DNA of 64,000 nucleotides from Calothrix sp. PCC 7507 (GCF_000316575.1 NC_019682.1:1982001-2046000); one strand, 5' to 3'. Positions 45,003 through 56,365 are shown, counted from the first letter of the stretch. Notes: a model not told the origin generated them from the letters alone. Made by a program: numbers and translations.

Positions 45003-46082
45003 TTATTCCTCACTATCTCGATATAAATCCTGCAAATCCTGCAACTGAGTTTTCCGAGCAATCCGGCGATATTTTTTACTTTCTAGCTTAGGTTCATATT
45101 GACTTTGACCTTTGCCTTTAGATTTTAATTTCATGTTTGATTCAGGATCGGCTTGTTGATGCAGGTGAGTTTGATGAGCGATCGCTTGATCTAAAAATTC
45201 CAAATAATGTGCATATCGTTCCCAATCTCCCCGCACCACGCAGTCTGGCTCGTCGTGATGCACACAATCGCTAAACCGACAACTACCAACTGCTAACCTT
45301 TCTCTTGCTTCTGGGAAATAATGGATTAATTCTTCAGGAGTACAATCAAGGTCAGGTTGGTTAAAACCAGGAGTATCCGCCAGCAAGCCACCATCAGGTA
45401 ACTCAAATAATTCTACATGGCGGGTTGTATGGCGACCACGAGCTAATTTACCAGAAACTTCCCCCACGCGCAGGTTGGTATTGGGAATTAATTTATTGAT
45501 CAGACTTGATTTACCCACACCGGAAGGGCCAGCAATCACAGTCATTTTATTGCTTAGATAGTTGGCTACTTGGTCAATATTTAGCTCATTGCTGACGCTG
45601 ATAAATATCGGTTGATAACCCCAAGCACAAAGGCGATCGCTAATTTGTTGCTGCTCTTCTGGTGTAACTAAATCACTTTTATTCAGGCACAAAACCACAT
45701 CCACATCAGTAGACTCTGCCTTAATCAGAAAGCGACTCAGCTGATAAGGCTCTAGGGGTGGATCAGCTACAGCAAATACCAGCAGGATTTGGTTCACATT
45801 GGCGATTGGTGGGCGGTCTAACTGACTTTGGCGAGATAAAACCTCAGCGATCGCCCCTCGTCCCCCAGACCAATCTGGCTCCTCTACAACCACACGATCG
45901 CCAACCATCACCTGCTGGCCAATTTTTTTCAGGCGCATCCTGCGAGTACATAGGAGTAAGGAGGGATGAGGAAGAATTTTCTCCCCATCCTCCTGATCCA
46001 GCTGGACTTTATAAAAATTAGCCTGCACAGCTAAGACTGTCCCTAGCAACTGTCTAGTAGGTGAAATGGTTTCCCCTCTCAT
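45003..46082 (-). CDS. rsgA: Ribosome small-subunit GTPase RsgA
   Basis: A 359-residue circularly permuted GTPase that acts in late 30S ribosome maturation. An N-terminal OB-fold (about 10-95) precedes the permuted motifs: G4 (LNKSD, about 133), G1 (GPSGVGKSS, about 185) and G3 (DTPG, about 237). A zinc-binding knuckle follows (CRFSDCVHHDEPDC, about 268-281). The C-terminal 50 residues are a basic extension. Its start codon touches the stop codon of the TusA-like gene (shared base 46082), so the two are translationally coupled in the dnaJ operon. Confidence 0.93.
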   Translation of the reverse strand: MRGETISPTRQLLGTVLAVQANFYKVQLDQEDGEKILPHPSLLLCTRRMRLKKIGQQVMVGDRVVVEEPDWSGGRGAIAEVLSRQSQLDRPPIANVNQILLVFAVADPPLEPYQLSRFLIKAESTDVDVVLCLNKSDLVTPEEQQQISDRLCAWGYQPIFISVSNELNIDQVANYLSNKMTVIAGPSGVGKSSLINKLIPNTNLRVGEVSGKLARGRHTTRHVELFELPDGGLLADTPGFNQPDLDCTPEELIHYFPEARERLAVGSCRFSDCVHHDEPDCVVRGDWERYAHYLEFLDQAIAHQTHLHQQADPESNMKLKSKGKGQSQYEPKLESKKYRRIARKTQLQDLQDLYRDSEE

Positions 46083-46336
46083 TAGGCTGTTATGGGACGG
46101 CGTACTAACAAAGCAAAATAACCAGCATAATCTACAATTTCTTCCACCTGATAGCCTGCCATTGTGAGGCTATCAGGAACCTGCTCAATTGGCTCTCCAG
46201 GGTCTAACCAAACTTCGAGTAAACCTCCTGCTGGCATTTTCTCCAAACGGAGTTTTGTCCGCACAAAATTAATTGGGCAAGGAGTACCGCGCAAATCTAG
46301 TTGAGCATCAGGAGATGATAGAGAGGATAAACTCAT
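46082..46336 (-). CDS. TusA/SirA-like sulfur-carrier protein
   Basis: An 84-residue TusA-fold protein with the key Cys20 in [20 protein letters not shown] and the end segment [18 protein letters not shown]. Family members usually have CPxP; here the last Pro is Asn (CPIN). The Cys is kept, so persulfide carriage is still possible. Its start overlaps the end of dnaJ by 4 bp (46333-46336) and its end overlaps the rsgA start, so it belongs to that operon. The partner is not known. Confidence 0.85.
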   Translation of the reverse strand: MSLSSLSSPDAQLDLRGTPCPINFVRTKLRLEKMPAGGLLEVWLDPGEPIEQVPDSLTMAGYQVEEIVDYAGYFALLVRRPITA

Positions 46337-47460
46337 GACTTAAACAAATTTCCCAAGAATCCTTCTAGACCACCTTTACCAGTGCGATCGCCTTTAATTT
46401 TCGCCAGTTTCTCTAACAATTCTCTCTCTTCCGGAGTTACCTTGTTGGGAATATCAATTAAAACTGTCAGCATGTGGTCACCGCGACTGACAGGATTACC
46501 CAAACGCGGTACACCCCGATTTTCCAACTTCATCACTGTATTTGGCTGGGTTCCCGCTGGAATAATCAACTCCACTAGCCCATCAACCGTTTCCACTTCC
46601 AAACGACAACCTAAAATTGCTTGCAGATAGCTAATTTTGATTTCTGAGAGAATGTTAATGCCATCGCGGTGGAATTCTTCATCCTCATTCACAAACAAGT
46701 AAACATACAAATCCCCAGGAGGTCCACCACGTTGACCTGCATCACCTTCTTGGGAAATTCGCAAGCGAGTACCATTATCCACCCCAGCCGGAATGGTAAT
46801 TTTCAGTTTCTTTGCTACTTGATTTGTGCCCTTACCGTCACAAGCATCACATTTATCTTCAATTACCATCCCTGTACCATTACAGGTAGGACATGTTGAA
46901 ACTTGCGTAAAACTGCCGAAAGGAGTTCTAGTCACGCGGCGTACTTGACCCGATCCGCTACAGGTCGAACAAGTCCGAGGACGAGTTCCTGATTTTGCGC
47001 CTGAGCCTCCACAAGTGTCACAAGTTTCTAGATGCGAGATGCGAATTTCTTTTTCACCACCAAATACCGCCTCTCGAAAATCTAGCTTCAGGTCTAGCCT
47101 TAAGTCGTCACCACGCACTGGCCCATTGCGTCGTCTTTGTGTCGGGCCACCCATACCGCCAGCAAAGCCACTGAAAATGCTTTCAAAGATATCAGCAAAG
47201 CCACCCATGTCGCCCACATCTTGGTAGCCTGCAGCAGCACCTGAGACTCCAGCTTCACCAAAACGGTTGTAACGCTCTCGGATTTCCGGCTCGGAAAGCA
47301 CTTCATAAGCGCGGTTGATTTCCTTAAAGCGCTCCTCCGCACCCGGTTCTTTGTTCACATCTGGGTGATACTTCCGGGCTAAACGGCGGTAGGCTTGTTT
47401 GATTTCTTCTTTGTCGGCGTCACGAGAGACACCTAGAATTTCATAATAGTCGCGGGCCAT
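46333..47460 (-). CDS. dnaJ: Chaperone DnaJ
   Basis: A 375-residue type I Hsp40. The J-domain (1-70) has HPD in [10 protein letters not shown]; a Gly/Phe-rich linker (about 75-115) follows. The zinc domain has four CxxCxGxG-like repeats ([36 protein letters not shown]) at about 147-212, and the C-terminal substrate-binding domains complete it. It stimulates the ATPase of DnaK and delivers clients. It lies downstream of dnaK and grpE on the same strand, but a 620-bp gap separates it from dnaK. Confidence 0.96.
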   Translation of the reverse strand: MARDYYEILGVSRDADKEEIKQAYRRLARKYHPDVNKEPGAEERFKEINRAYEVLSEPEIRERYNRFGEAGVSGAAAGYQDVGDMGGFADIFESIFSGFAGGMGGPTQRRRNGPVRGDDLRLDLKLDFREAVFGGEKEIRISHLETCDTCGGSGAKSGTRPRTCSTCSGSGQVRRVTRTPFGSFTQVSTCPTCNGTGMVIEDKCDACDGKGTNQVAKKLKITIPAGVDNGTRLRISQEGDAGQRGGPPGDLYVYLFVNEDEEFHRDGINILSEIKISYLQAILGCRLEVETVDGLVELIIPAGTQPNTVMKLENRGVPRLGNPVSRGDHMLTVLIDIPNKVTPEERELLEKLAKIKGDRTGKGGLEGFLGNLFKS

Positions 47461-48079
47461 ATAGCAAAGGTAAAAGTTAGAAGGAAGAAGGCAGGAGGTG
47501 AGCTAGCGCGGTCTGGGGGAGCCACTGCGTCCTTGGGCTTCTCCAAGTGTAGCAAGTGGCCGGCCATGTCTTCCCTATGAGTGATTGGCGATCTTCGTAG
47601 CGTTAGCCACGTAGGAGCATCACCCAAAGGGAAGAAGGTAAAAGTTAATCTTTGTTAATAATTGATCTTACCTTTTACCTTTGACAAAAATCACGAACAA
47701 GTTTTGAGTAACAGGTGCTTTCTTCGTAAAATACGACAAAAGCGATGGAAGTTAAGAGCTAAGAGAGCCTTTGCTCAAACTTCTCACTGCCGAGTCGGCT
47801 GTCTCTTTTACAATTGTGCTACTTAGACGAGAAAAGCCGACTCATCAACTAGAGGGGCTAGCCGCACAATTAGGTGTGGAAAACCCCCCACATGAATTTT
47901 TGTATTTGTGTTGGAACACTGACTAGCTAACTGTAATTCGCTTCTACAATCTAGCAAACTTGGGGAATGGGAAAGGGAGCAGGGGAGCGGGGAGATGAAG
48001 GGACAAGGAAATAAACAAAACTCCTAACTCTTAACTCCTAACTCAGCACTCAGCACTCCTAACGCCCAATGCCCTATTT
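47461..48079. other. dnaK-dnaJ gap with a hairpin and repeats
   Basis: A 9-bp stem GAGTCGGCT/AGCCGACTC (47792-47843, 34-nt loop) lies about 330 bp upstream of dnaJ. Other parts are GC-rich small repeats (47500-47635) and ACTCCTAACTC-type simple repeats (48020-48060). No gene. The gap suggests dnaJ has its own promoter. Confidence 0.5.
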
Positions 48080-50038
48080 TTAATCTATCGCCTCATAATC
48101 GGCTTGTGCGGTGCTGTCGTCATCAAAATCAAAGTTAAATTGTGGTATTAGTGTTCCACTCATTGCCTGTTCTTGTTCTGAGGACGGCGTATGATCTGAA
48201 ACTTGTTCTCCCTCATCAGTGACGGTGTTAGCTCGGTTATATACATTTGCACCAATGGCAAATAGAGCTTGTTGGAAGTCGTCTAAACGTTGCTGCAATT
48301 CTTTTGTGGAAATACCAGAATCAGTCATTGCAGTTTGGAGTTGTGAAACTTTTTCATTGGCTAAGGCTTTAGTCTGCTCGCCAATTAAGTCACCATTATC
48401 CTTGAGAGTCGATTCGTAACTGGACAACAGGTTATCCGCTTGGTTTTTCAGATCAACCAATTCTTTACGTCTTCTGTCTTCTTCAGCAAAAACTTCAGCT
48501 TCTTGGCGCATCCGTTCTACTTCGTTGACACTCAAGCCACCTGTATTTGTAATCCGAATGCTCTGTTCCCTACCTGTGCCTTTGTCTTGAGCAGCAACCT
48601 TCAAGATGCCATTAACATCAATTTCAAAAGATACCTCAATTTGTGGTACGCCGCGGGGGGATGGGGGAATGCCAGCTAGCAAGAACTTGCCGAGACTTTT
48701 ATTATCCCGTGCCATTGCCCGCTCACCTTGGAGGACATGAATTTCCACTGAGGTTTGCCCATCAACGGCTGTAGAAAAAATTTGGGATCTGCTGGTAGGA
48801 ATTGTGGTGTTGCGCTCAATAATTTTTGTAAACACCTCTCCCAAGGTTTCAATTCCCAAAGATAAGGGGGTGACATCCAATAAAAGGAGATTATCGACTT
48901 CTCCACCTAAAACCCCTGCTTGAATTGCAGCGCCCAATGCAACTGCTTCATCAGGGTTAATAGAGCGATCTGGTGCTTTACCGTTGAAAAATTTGATGAG
49001 GGCGTTTTGAACTGCGGGAATGCGAGTGGAACCACCTACCAAAATAATCCGATCAATATTTTGTGGTTTGAGATCCGCATCTTTGAGGGCTTGAATCATC
49101 GGCTCAATGGTAGCTTCTATTAAACGCCCAGCCAGTTCTTCAAATTTCGAGCGGCTGAGTTCGATTTCTAGATGCTTTGGGCCTGAGTCATCGGCGGTGA
49201 TAAATGGCAAGTTAATCGATGTACTTGCCATGCTAGAAAGTTCAATTTTTGCCTTTTCTGCTGCTTCTCTGAGGCGTTGTAGTGCCATTTTGTCTTGAGA
49301 AAGGTCGATTTTCTCCTGTTGCTGGAAGTTGTCAATCATCCAGCCGACGATCGCATTATCAAAGTCGTCTCCACCCAACTGGTTATTACCACAAGTGGCC
49401 TTGACTTCAAAAACTCCGTCTCCCAGTTGCAAAATGGATACGTCAAATGTCCCACCACCCAAGTCAAAAACTAAAATTAGCTGCTCTTGGTCTTGTTTAT
49501 CTAAGCCGAAGGCTAAAGCAGCTGCGGTAGGTTCATTGATAATGCGTAGGACTTCCAAACCGGCGATTGTGCCAGCGTCTTTAGTTGCTTGTCTTTGAGC
49601 GTCTGTGAAATATGCCGGTACGGTAATTACTGCTTGAGTTACAGTTTCACCTAAAAAGTTTTCCGCATCCTGTTTCAGCTTTTGCAGGATCATCGCGGAG
49701 ATTTCTTGTGGTGTGTAGTTACGTCCGCGAATTTGAACATCAACAGTCTCATCTCTACCTTTGACACAGTTATAGGGAACGCGATCGCGTTCTGTTTCCG
49801 TATCTTCCCAGCGACGACCGATAAATCGCTTGATACTGTAGACTGTGTTTTCCGCATTCGTGACAGCTTGGCGCTTGGCCAATTGACCGACTAAGCGATC
49901 GCCACTTTTCCCAAATCCCACAATACTAGGAGTGGTTCGCCCACCTTCGGAATTAGCAATCACAATCGGTTGCCCGCCTTCCAAAACTGCGACACAACTA
50001 TTAGTCGTGCCTAAGTCGATACCAATAACTTTTCCCAT
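48080..50038 (-). CDS. dnaK: Chaperone DnaK (Hsp70)
   Basis: A 652-residue Hsp70. The nucleotide domain has [17 protein letters not shown] at the start, [12 protein letters not shown] (about 170) and [14 protein letters not shown] (about 192), and the substrate domain has [17 protein letters not shown] (about 388) and [13 protein letters not shown]. The C-terminal lid ends in an acidic tail. Because it sits with grpE and dnaJ it is probably the main stress-inducible copy (DnaK2-like) among the several dnaK genes of cyanobacteria. No CIRCE element was seen upstream. Confidence 0.97.
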   Translation of the reverse strand: MGKVIGIDLGTTNSCVAVLEGGQPIVIANSEGGRTTPSIVGFGKSGDRLVGQLAKRQAVTNAENTVYSIKRFIGRRWEDTETERDRVPYNCVKGRDETVDVQIRGRNYTPQEISAMILQKLKQDAENFLGETVTQAVITVPAYFTDAQRQATKDAGTIAGLEVLRIINEPTAAALAFGLDKQDQEQLILVFDLGGGTFDVSILQLGDGVFEVKATCGNNQLGGDDFDNAIVGWMIDNFQQQEKIDLSQDKMALQRLREAAEKAKIELSSMASTSINLPFITADDSGPKHLEIELSRSKFEELAGRLIEATIEPMIQALKDADLKPQNIDRIILVGGSTRIPAVQNALIKFFNGKAPDRSINPDEAVALGAAIQAGVLGGEVDNLLLLDVTPLSLGIETLGEVFTKIIERNTTIPTSRSQIFSTAVDGQTSVEIHVLQGERAMARDNKSLGKFLLAGIPPSPRGVPQIEVSFEIDVNGILKVAAQDKGTGREQSIRITNTGGLSVNEVERMRQEAEVFAEEDRRRKELVDLKNQADNLLSSYESTLKDNGDLIGEQTKALANEKVSQLQTAMTDSGISTKELQQRLDDFQQALFAIGANVYNRANTVTDEGEQVSDHTPSSEQEQAMSGTLIPQFNFDFDDDSTAQADYEAID

Positions 50039-50305
50039 AATGTTCAGTATTTTTACGTATTTCTCTCGCCGTGATGTTTCGCGGGATATCTTTGGCTACA
50101 GACCAACGCTCACGGAAACGTGTATGAGAAATAGTAGATATGAGGAAACAGGAAAAACAGGTTGAGATGAGGAAGTAATTATTCCTCCTCATCTCCTTGA
50201 TTTTCCACATACCTCATTTACTATCTGCGATCGCAGTTTAGATATGGGATACTCGCCCTTGCTGACACCAAGGCACTTTTGGTCAGTGAGGCGAGCAAAT
50301 ACAGC

Positions 50306-51046
50306 TTAACTGTTGGCTGGACTCGACTGATTTTCTGGTTCTGGTGGTGCATCTTCTTGAGGAGCAGCCACCTTCACCATTGCATGACGCAGCACGCGAT
50401 CGCCCAAGTAATATCCGCGTACTAACTCTTCTAACACTGTTCCTTCAGGATGTTCATCCGTAGGTTCCCGCATTACGGCTTCATGCAGGTTGGGATCGAA
50501 TTCTTGACCATCAGGACGCATCGGTGCCACACCTAAGCGTTTCAAGGAATCTACTAATTGTTTGTAAACACCTTGATAGCTTTTATGAATCGTCATTTCG
50601 CCTTCACTTTGCGGTTTGAGATGCGCTCTCGCCCGCTCAAAATTATCAACTACTGGCAACAATTCCAGAATCGTGTTCCGTTTGATCTGCACTTCTAGGT
50701 CTTCTTTTTCCTTTTGGGTGCGTTTGCGGTAATTCTCAAAATCTGCGGCAATCCGCATATATTGAGTACTCCGCTCTTCTAGTTGCGTTTTTAGAGATTC
50801 AATTTGTTGTCCCAATTCTGTCAAAGCTGCTGTGTCAACTTCGGTCTTCTCAGCAACGCCATTTTCTAATGGGGATGCCGAATCTCCCGGTACATTGGGT
50901 TGGGCTGCGACTTGTTCAGTCACCTCGCTGCCATATTCATTCGAGTTTATTGGGGCTGGGGAGTCGCTCGTCATTGCTTGCTTTACCTCTATTGGTTCAC
51001 CCAATTGTTGGCTTGTATTGTTTACCTGTTTATTTTCGTCTATCAT
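50306..51046 (-). CDS. grpE: Nucleotide exchange factor GrpE
   Basis: A 246-residue GrpE. The first 75 residues are a low-complexity acidic N-terminus typical of cyanobacteria. A long coiled-coil helix (about 80-150, with [19 protein letters not shown]) is followed by the four-helix bundle and the C-terminal beta domain ([41 protein letters not shown]). It releases ADP from DnaK, encoded 268 bp downstream. The last 15 residues are a Pro/Glu-rich tail. Confidence 0.95.
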   Translation of the reverse strand: MIDENKQVNNTSQQLGEPIEVKQAMTSDSPAPINSNEYGSEVTEQVAAQPNVPGDSASPLENGVAEKTEVDTAALTELGQQIESLKTQLEERSTQYMRIAADFENYRKRTQKEKEDLEVQIKRNTILELLPVVDNFERARAHLKPQSEGEMTIHKSYQGVYKQLVDSLKRLGVAPMRPDGQEFDPNLHEAVMREPTDEHPEGTVLEELVRGYYLGDRVLRHAMVKVAAPQEDAPPEPENQSSPANS

Positions 51047-51570
51047 CGTCCACTCATCCCAGATACTGTTAACGGCATTACGTCATCACATCTTGCCACC
51101 GTTGGTATTTACGGCTAGCAACTGAGGCTGATTTTGTTGCCGCATTTTCCTGGAAGTGATATCACCGTTTTCCTATTGTGGCAAATGGTGAACGCATTAG
51201 TATATACCCCCTGAAGGCGGTAAGCCGAACGTACACACTCTGTCCTGGAGCAAGAAATGGGGAATTTGGGGGTCCCACGTAGACGTGGTAGACGAGCGAA
51301 GCGAGGCTTCTCGGAGAGTACGGTTTCCCGGAGGGTAGTGGGGATTAGGAGAATAGGGAGTAGGGAATGAATATTTTTATGCTGGATTGTAGAACTTTTT
51401 TCCGTAATTATACTGCCTTAAAAATAATACTTCAAGAATTATCAATCCTGCCCAACCGTACAATTCCCCATGCTCCATTCCCGTCCGAATTTACTTACTT
51501 CCAATGAGAATTATTTGTCTCAGTCTGGGAATACTTCAACTAGAGGTTTTCCCAAATCAATTGCTCATTT
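51047..51570. other. Divergent gap between grpE and pilB
   Basis: Contains a GC-rich small repeat with CCACGTAGACGTGG (51273-51286) and the two upstream regions. No gene, no CIRCE-like GAGTGCTAA repeat and no clear sigma-32-type box were found. Confidence 0.45.
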
Positions 51571-53583
51571 ATGACTTACTCGTCACCACAACGCCGTAGT
51601 ACCGCTCTCACCACAAGAACAGAGTTTTCGCCATTCGGCACCAAGCTAGTACAGGCTGGCTATGTTAATAGCGATCAGATGCGGCAGGCGCTGGTTGAAA
51701 GCCGCAAATCTGGCACACCTCTGACGGAAATGCTAGAGTCAATCACTGGGCGGCAACTGTCTCCTGAGTTACTCAGGCAATATAAGAAACAACAGTTATT
51801 TGAACTTAAAATATTATACGGTGTTGAATCCCTTGATCCGGAAGTCAACCAGCTTGGTAATGCTATGGTGGGGCAGCTAATTGAAACCCTCATCCCAGTA
51901 GATATTTGCCGTCGTCATCGTTTAGTGCCACTTTCAAAACACGAAGATCAGACCCCCCCCTGTGTTTTAGTGGCAATGGTCGATCCGGATAATCTAGAGG
52001 CTTCCGATGACCTCAATCGCATCTTGCGCCCACAAGGTTTAGCATTGCAGCGCATGGTGATTACCCAGGAAGATTACCAGCAGTTAATCAATCAATACTT
52101 AGATGAACAGGCTGTTAAACAAAAACACTTAGACCAAGAAAAGTTTACAGACATTAATCAGGATTTAGAAAATCTCGGAAATCTTGACTTAGAAGATGCA
52201 CCCGATGACATGGAGGCTGATTTGGGTGCAGCGATGAAGGGTGCAGAGGATGCCCCAGTCATCAACTTAGTCAATAGAATCCTCGCCAAAGCCTTGCATG
52301 AGAAGGTTTCTGATATTCACATTGAACCCCAAGAAGAAAACCTCCGCATTCGCTTTCGCAAGGATGGGGTACTGCGTGAAGCTTTTGACCCCCTACCGAA
52401 AAAAATCATTGCGGCGGTGACAGCCCGATTTAAAATCATCGCTAGTTTAGACATCGCTGAGAGGCGTTTACCCCAAGATGGACGCATCCGCCGCATGTTT
52501 GAGGGACGGAAGGTAGACTTCCGAGTCAATACCTTACCCAGTCGTTATGGGGAAAAGGTGGTATTGCGGATTTTGGATAATTCCTCTACCCAACTAGGAT
52601 TGAATAAGTTAATCACCGACCCTGAGACTTTGCATATTGTTCAGGATATGGTGAGTCGTCCCTTCGGGTTGATTTTAGTAACTGGACCAACTGGTTCTGG
52701 TAAAACGACTTCGCTATATTCGGCTCTAGCAGAAAAGAACGATCCAGGAATTAACATCAGTACTGTAGAAGACCCGATTGAGTACAGTTTGCCAGGGATT
52801 ACTCAAGTACAGGTGATTCGGGAAAAAGGATTGGATTTCGCTACGGCGCTACGGGCTTTCTTGCGACAAGATCCGGATGTCTTGTTGGTGGGTGAAACAC
52901 GAGATAAAGAAACAGCAAAAACCGCGATTGAAGCGGCGCTGACAGGTCACTTAGTATTAACTACCTTACATACTAATGACGCTCCTGGTGCGATCGCCCG
53001 TTTGGGAGAAATGGGTATTGAACCTTTCATGATTTCCAGTTCCTTAATAGGCGTTCTCGCACAGCGTCTAGTGCGACGCGTCTGTTCTGATTGTCGCATC
53101 GCCTATACCCCCACAGTTGAAGAACTGGCTCGCTACGGTTTATCAGCTTCTCAAGATGTAGGCGTCACTTTCTATAAAGCCAACTCCTTGACAACAGAAG
53201 GCGTAGCAGAAGCCAAAGCCAAAAATCAGCTTTGCCCAACTTGTAATGGCGTTGGTTACAAAGGACGCTGTGGTGTTTATGAAGTCATGCGCGTCACCGA
53301 AAACCTGCAAACCCTCATCAACGAAGACGCACCCACAGAACGTATTAAGGAAGTAGCAGTAGAAGAAGGCATGAAAACCTTATTAGCCTACAGCCTAGAT
53401 TTAGTGCGTCAAGGTGCTACCACCCTAGAAGAAGTCGAGCGCGTGACGTTTACTGATACGGGCTTAGAAGCCGAGTTAAAAGCCAAACGTAAGAGTGGTC
53501 TGACATGCCGGACTTGCAACGCCACATTACAACCAGAATGGCTAGATTGCCCCTACTGTATGACATCGCGCTTTCAAGATTAG
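51571..53583 (+). CDS. pilB: Type IV pilus assembly ATPase PilB
   Basis: A 670-residue hexameric ATPase that powers pilus extension. The N-terminal MshEN-like/T2SSE-N domain spans about 20-170; the ATPase domain has Walker A GPTGSGKTT (about 372-380), an Asp box, Walker B LLVGE and a His box (LVLTTLHTNDA). A tetra-Cys zinc site is split between CSDCR and CPTCNGVGYKGRCG. The C-terminus adds a second CxxC pair (CRTC and CPYC, about 648-665), a zinc-ribbon-like tail found in cyanobacterial PilB. pilT and pilC follow on the same strand. Confidence 0.95.
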   Translation: MTYSSPQRRSTALTTRTEFSPFGTKLVQAGYVNSDQMRQALVESRKSGTPLTEMLESITGRQLSPELLRQYKKQQLFELKILYGVESLDPEVNQLGNAMVGQLIETLIPVDICRRHRLVPLSKHEDQTPPCVLVAMVDPDNLEASDDLNRILRPQGLALQRMVITQEDYQQLINQYLDEQAVKQKHLDQEKFTDINQDLENLGNLDLEDAPDDMEADLGAAMKGAEDAPVINLVNRILAKALHEKVSDIHIEPQEENLRIRFRKDGVLREAFDPLPKKIIAAVTARFKIIASLDIAERRLPQDGRIRRMFEGRKVDFRVNTLPSRYGEKVVLRILDNSSTQLGLNKLITDPETLHIVQDMVSRPFGLILVTGPTGSGKTTSLYSALAEKNDPGINISTVEDPIEYSLPGITQVQVIREKGLDFATALRAFLRQDPDVLLVGETRDKETAKTAIEAALTGHLVLTTLHTNDAPGAIARLGEMGIEPFMISSSLIGVLAQRLVRRVCSDCRIAYTPTVEELARYGLSASQDVGVTFYKANSLTTEGVAEAKAKNQLCPTCNGVGYKGRCGVYEVMRVTENLQTLINEDAPTERIKEVAVEEGMKTLLAYSLDLVRQGATTLEEVERVTFTDTGLEAELKAKRKSGLTCRTCNATLQPEWLDCPYCMTSRFQD

Positions 53584-53682
53584 ATATGAGTCAAGGGTCA
53601 AATGTCAAGAGTTAAAATTCACTATTCTGGACTCTGGACTATTGACTCAAAAAATAACAAATAACAAAAAGAGAGCAAAACT

Positions 53683-54807
53683 ATGGAAATGATGATTGAA
53701 GATTTGATGGAACAGATGATTGAAATGGGTGGTTCGGATATGCATTTAACTGCAGGACTACCTCCTTACTTTCGCATCAGTGGCAAACTCACCCCCATCG
53801 GGGAAGATGTATTGACTGCAGATCAGTGTCAAAGACTGATTTTTAGTATGCTCAACAATACACAGCGTAAAACCTTAGAGCAGACTTGGGAATTAGATTG
53901 CTCCTATGGTGTTAAAGGTTTGGCACGCTTCCGGGTCAATGTTTATAAGGATCGTGGTGCTTACGCTGCTTGTTTACGTGCTTTGAGTTCTAAAATTCCT
54001 AACTTTGAAAAGCTAGGTTTGCCTGATGTGGTGCGGGAAATGACGGAAAAACCTCGGGGATTAATTCTAGTTACAGGCCCCACAGGTTCTGGAAAGACAA
54101 CTACTCTAGCGGCAATGATTGACTTAATTAACCGCACTAAAGCCGAGCATATTTTGACTGTAGAAGACCCGATTGAATTTGTTTATGAATCCATTAAAAG
54201 CTTGGTTCATCAACGCCAATTGGGTGAAGATACCAAGAGTTTTGCTAATGCTTTGAAAGCAGCTTTGCGAGAAGACCCAGATATTGTTTTGGTGGGAGAA
54301 ATGCGCGATTTGGAAACGATTTCTTTGGCGATTTCTGCCGCAGAAACCGGACACTTGGTATTTGGTACATTACACACCAGTTCCGCCGCCCAGACTGTTG
54401 ACCGGATTATTGATGTTTTTCCCCATGAAAGACAAACCCAGGTGCGCGTGCAGTTGTCTAACTCATTAGTAGCAGTTTTTAGCCAAACTTTAGTACCAAA
54501 GAAAAACCCCAAGCCTGGTGAATATGGTCGGGTAATGGCTCAAGAAATTCTCATCGTTACTCCCGCTATTTCTAACTTAATTCGAGAAGGTAAAACATCT
54601 CAAATCTACTCAGCTATTCAGACTGGCGGTAAGTTGGGTATGCAAACGCTAGAAAAGGTTTTAGCCGATTATTACAAAGCGGGAACTATCTCCTTTGAAG
54701 CCGCGATGTCTAAGACTTCTAAGCCCGATGAAATTCAACGGCTCATCGGTGGTACAGCACCGCCACCCGCCGCAGGCGCAAAACCTGGTGCTGCTAGATC
54801 CCATTAA
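53683..54807 (+). CDS. pilT: Type IV pilus retraction ATPase PilT
   Basis: A 374-residue retraction ATPase. Motifs: Walker A GPTGSGKTTT (about 131-140), the Asp box EDPIEFVY, Walker B DIVLVGEMRD, and the His box HLVFGTLHTSSA. The PilT mark AIRxGK-like region is present as IREGKTSQIYSAIQTGGKLG (about 302-321). The last 20 residues are an Ala/Pro/Gly-rich tail. It drives pilus disassembly for twitching or phototactic motility and DNA uptake. It lies 99 bp after pilB, with a repeat-like CAAGGGTCAAATGTCAAGAG stretch between. Confidence 0.95.
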   Translation: MEMMIEDLMEQMIEMGGSDMHLTAGLPPYFRISGKLTPIGEDVLTADQCQRLIFSMLNNTQRKTLEQTWELDCSYGVKGLARFRVNVYKDRGAYAACLRALSSKIPNFEKLGLPDVVREMTEKPRGLILVTGPTGSGKTTTLAAMIDLINRTKAEHILTVEDPIEFVYESIKSLVHQRQLGEDTKSFANALKAALREDPDIVLVGEMRDLETISLAISAAETGHLVFGTLHTSSAAQTVDRIIDVFPHERQTQVRVQLSNSLVAVFSQTLVPKKNPKPGEYGRVMAQEILIVTPAISNLIREGKTSQIYSAIQTGGKLGMQTLEKVLADYYKAGTISFEAAMSKTSKPDEIQRLIGGTAPPPAAGAKPGAARSH

Positions 54808-55034
54808 ATTTTCATCAAAGGCGGCGGGAAAACAACTCATTCAAGGGAAGGGATAGCCGCCTCGCCGCCGTTAACCCTGAGCGAAGCCGAAGGGTCAACG
54901 TGAAATTCTTAGTCAATAGACTATTGACTATATTAAATTTTGAATACTTCTCCTAGCGGAGAGGCTACGCCCTAAGCGTAGCTATGCCGCAGGCTTTACG
55001 ACAAGCTCAGTACAAGTTTTGAATTTATTAATCT

Positions 55035-56258
55035 ATGCCAACCTATGTTGCTCGTGTTCGTGACTCGCAAGGAAAATCCCGAACAGAAAAATTTTCTGCT
55101 GCATCCTTGGTTCAAGCACGTACTAATCTCAGAGATCAGGGTTTTGTAGTTCAAGAACTTAAAGAATCTCAAGGCTTGTCAATAAGCTTTGACTTGAAAA
55201 AATTACAGAATTCTTTTGTTAAGGTTACTGTTAAAGATAAAGCTGTTTTTTCCCGCCAATTTGCGGCATTGACTAGTGCGGGTGTCGCAATTGTCAGAAG
55301 TCTAGGTGTACTATCAGAACAATGTAGTAATCCTAAGCTAAAAAAAGCTCTTGTAGATATTAGTAATGATGTTCAAACTGGCATGAATCTTTCAGATTCT
55401 ATGCGTAAGCATCCTGAATGCTTTGATGGGTTGTATGTGAGTATGATTCAGGCTGGGGAAGTGGGTGGTGTTTTAGACGATGTGCTAAATCGCTTGGCTA
55501 AGTTGTTAGAAGATGTTGCCCGCTTACAAAACCAAATTAAATCAGCATTATCTTATCCAACGGTTGTGGGTTTTATAGCCGTTGCTATCTTTCTTGGTAT
55601 GACCATTTTTCTGATTCCTATTTTCGCGAAGATTTTTACGGAAATAGGAACAGAATTGCCACCACTAACGCAATTTCTGATGGATTGTAGTCAATTTTTG
55701 CGAAGCCCAAATGTTGGCTTTCTTGTCGTTGCTATTGTGGGATTAAAAATTGCCTACTCAAAGTATTATAAAACCCCTGTTGGTCGGCAAACAATTGATC
55801 GTTTATCTTTGAAGATGCCGTTGTTTGGTGACTTGATTCAAAAATCATCGGTTGCCCGTTTTAGCCGCACTTTTGGATCGTTAACTCGTTCAGGTGTGCC
55901 AATTTTAACTTGCTTAGAAATTGTGAGAGATACATCTGGAAACCAGGTAATTGCTAATGCTATAGATGAAGCTCGGATAGAGATTCAACAAGGAGGTATG
56001 ATTAGCATTGCTTTGCAAAAAGAAGCAGTTTTTCCAGCTATGGCTATTCAGATGATTAGCATCGGCGAAGAAACTGGAGAATTAGATGCAATGTTAATGA
56101 AAGTTGCTGATTTCTATGAGGATGAAGTTGAGCAGGCTGTGAAAGCAATGACTAGTATTTTGGAACCAGTGATGATTGTGGTTCTGGGGGGAATGGTGGG
56201 GACAATTTTGCTTGCTATGTATCTACCTATGTTCAAGGTATTTGAGAAGCTAGGCTAA
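55035..56258 (+). CDS. pilC: Type IV pilus inner-membrane platform PilC
   Basis: A 407-residue platform protein with two T2SSF domains (about 68-191 and 271-393), each with a conserved loop (FSRQFAALTSAGVAIVRSL; FSRTFGSLTRSGVPILTCLE). Three membrane helices are clear: about 175-195, 225-240 and 375-397. It couples the PilB and PilT motors to pilin entry and exit. A 227-bp gap with small palindromic repeats (CTCCTAGCGGAGAGGCTACG, near 54951) separates it from pilT; cotranscription is likely but not certain. Confidence 0.94.
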   Translation: MPTYVARVRDSQGKSRTEKFSAASLVQARTNLRDQGFVVQELKESQGLSISFDLKKLQNSFVKVTVKDKAVFSRQFAALTSAGVAIVRSLGVLSEQCSNPKLKKALVDISNDVQTGMNLSDSMRKHPECFDGLYVSMIQAGEVGGVLDDVLNRLAKLLEDVARLQNQIKSALSYPTVVGFIAVAIFLGMTIFLIPIFAKIFTEIGTELPPLTQFLMDCSQFLRSPNVGFLVVAIVGLKIAYSKYYKTPVGRQTIDRLSLKMPLFGDLIQKSSVARFSRTFGSLTRSGVPILTCLEIVRDTSGNQVIANAIDEARIEIQQGGMISIALQKEAVFPAMAIQMISIGEETGELDAMLMKVADFYEDEVEQAVKAMTSILEPVMIVVLGGMVGTILLAMYLPMFKVFEKLG

Positions 56259-56365
56259 GAAACAGATATCAGTGAACAGTTATCAGCAAACAGTGAAAAG
56301 TGAATTTGATACCAGATAACTAATATAGGAATCTGGTTTGATTGTTGAGAAAATCTCAAAATTTG

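Noticed and set aside
51047-51570. CIRCE or other heat-shock operator upstream of grpE
   Set aside because: I looked for TTAGCACTC-N9-GAGTGCTAA and found nothing similar.
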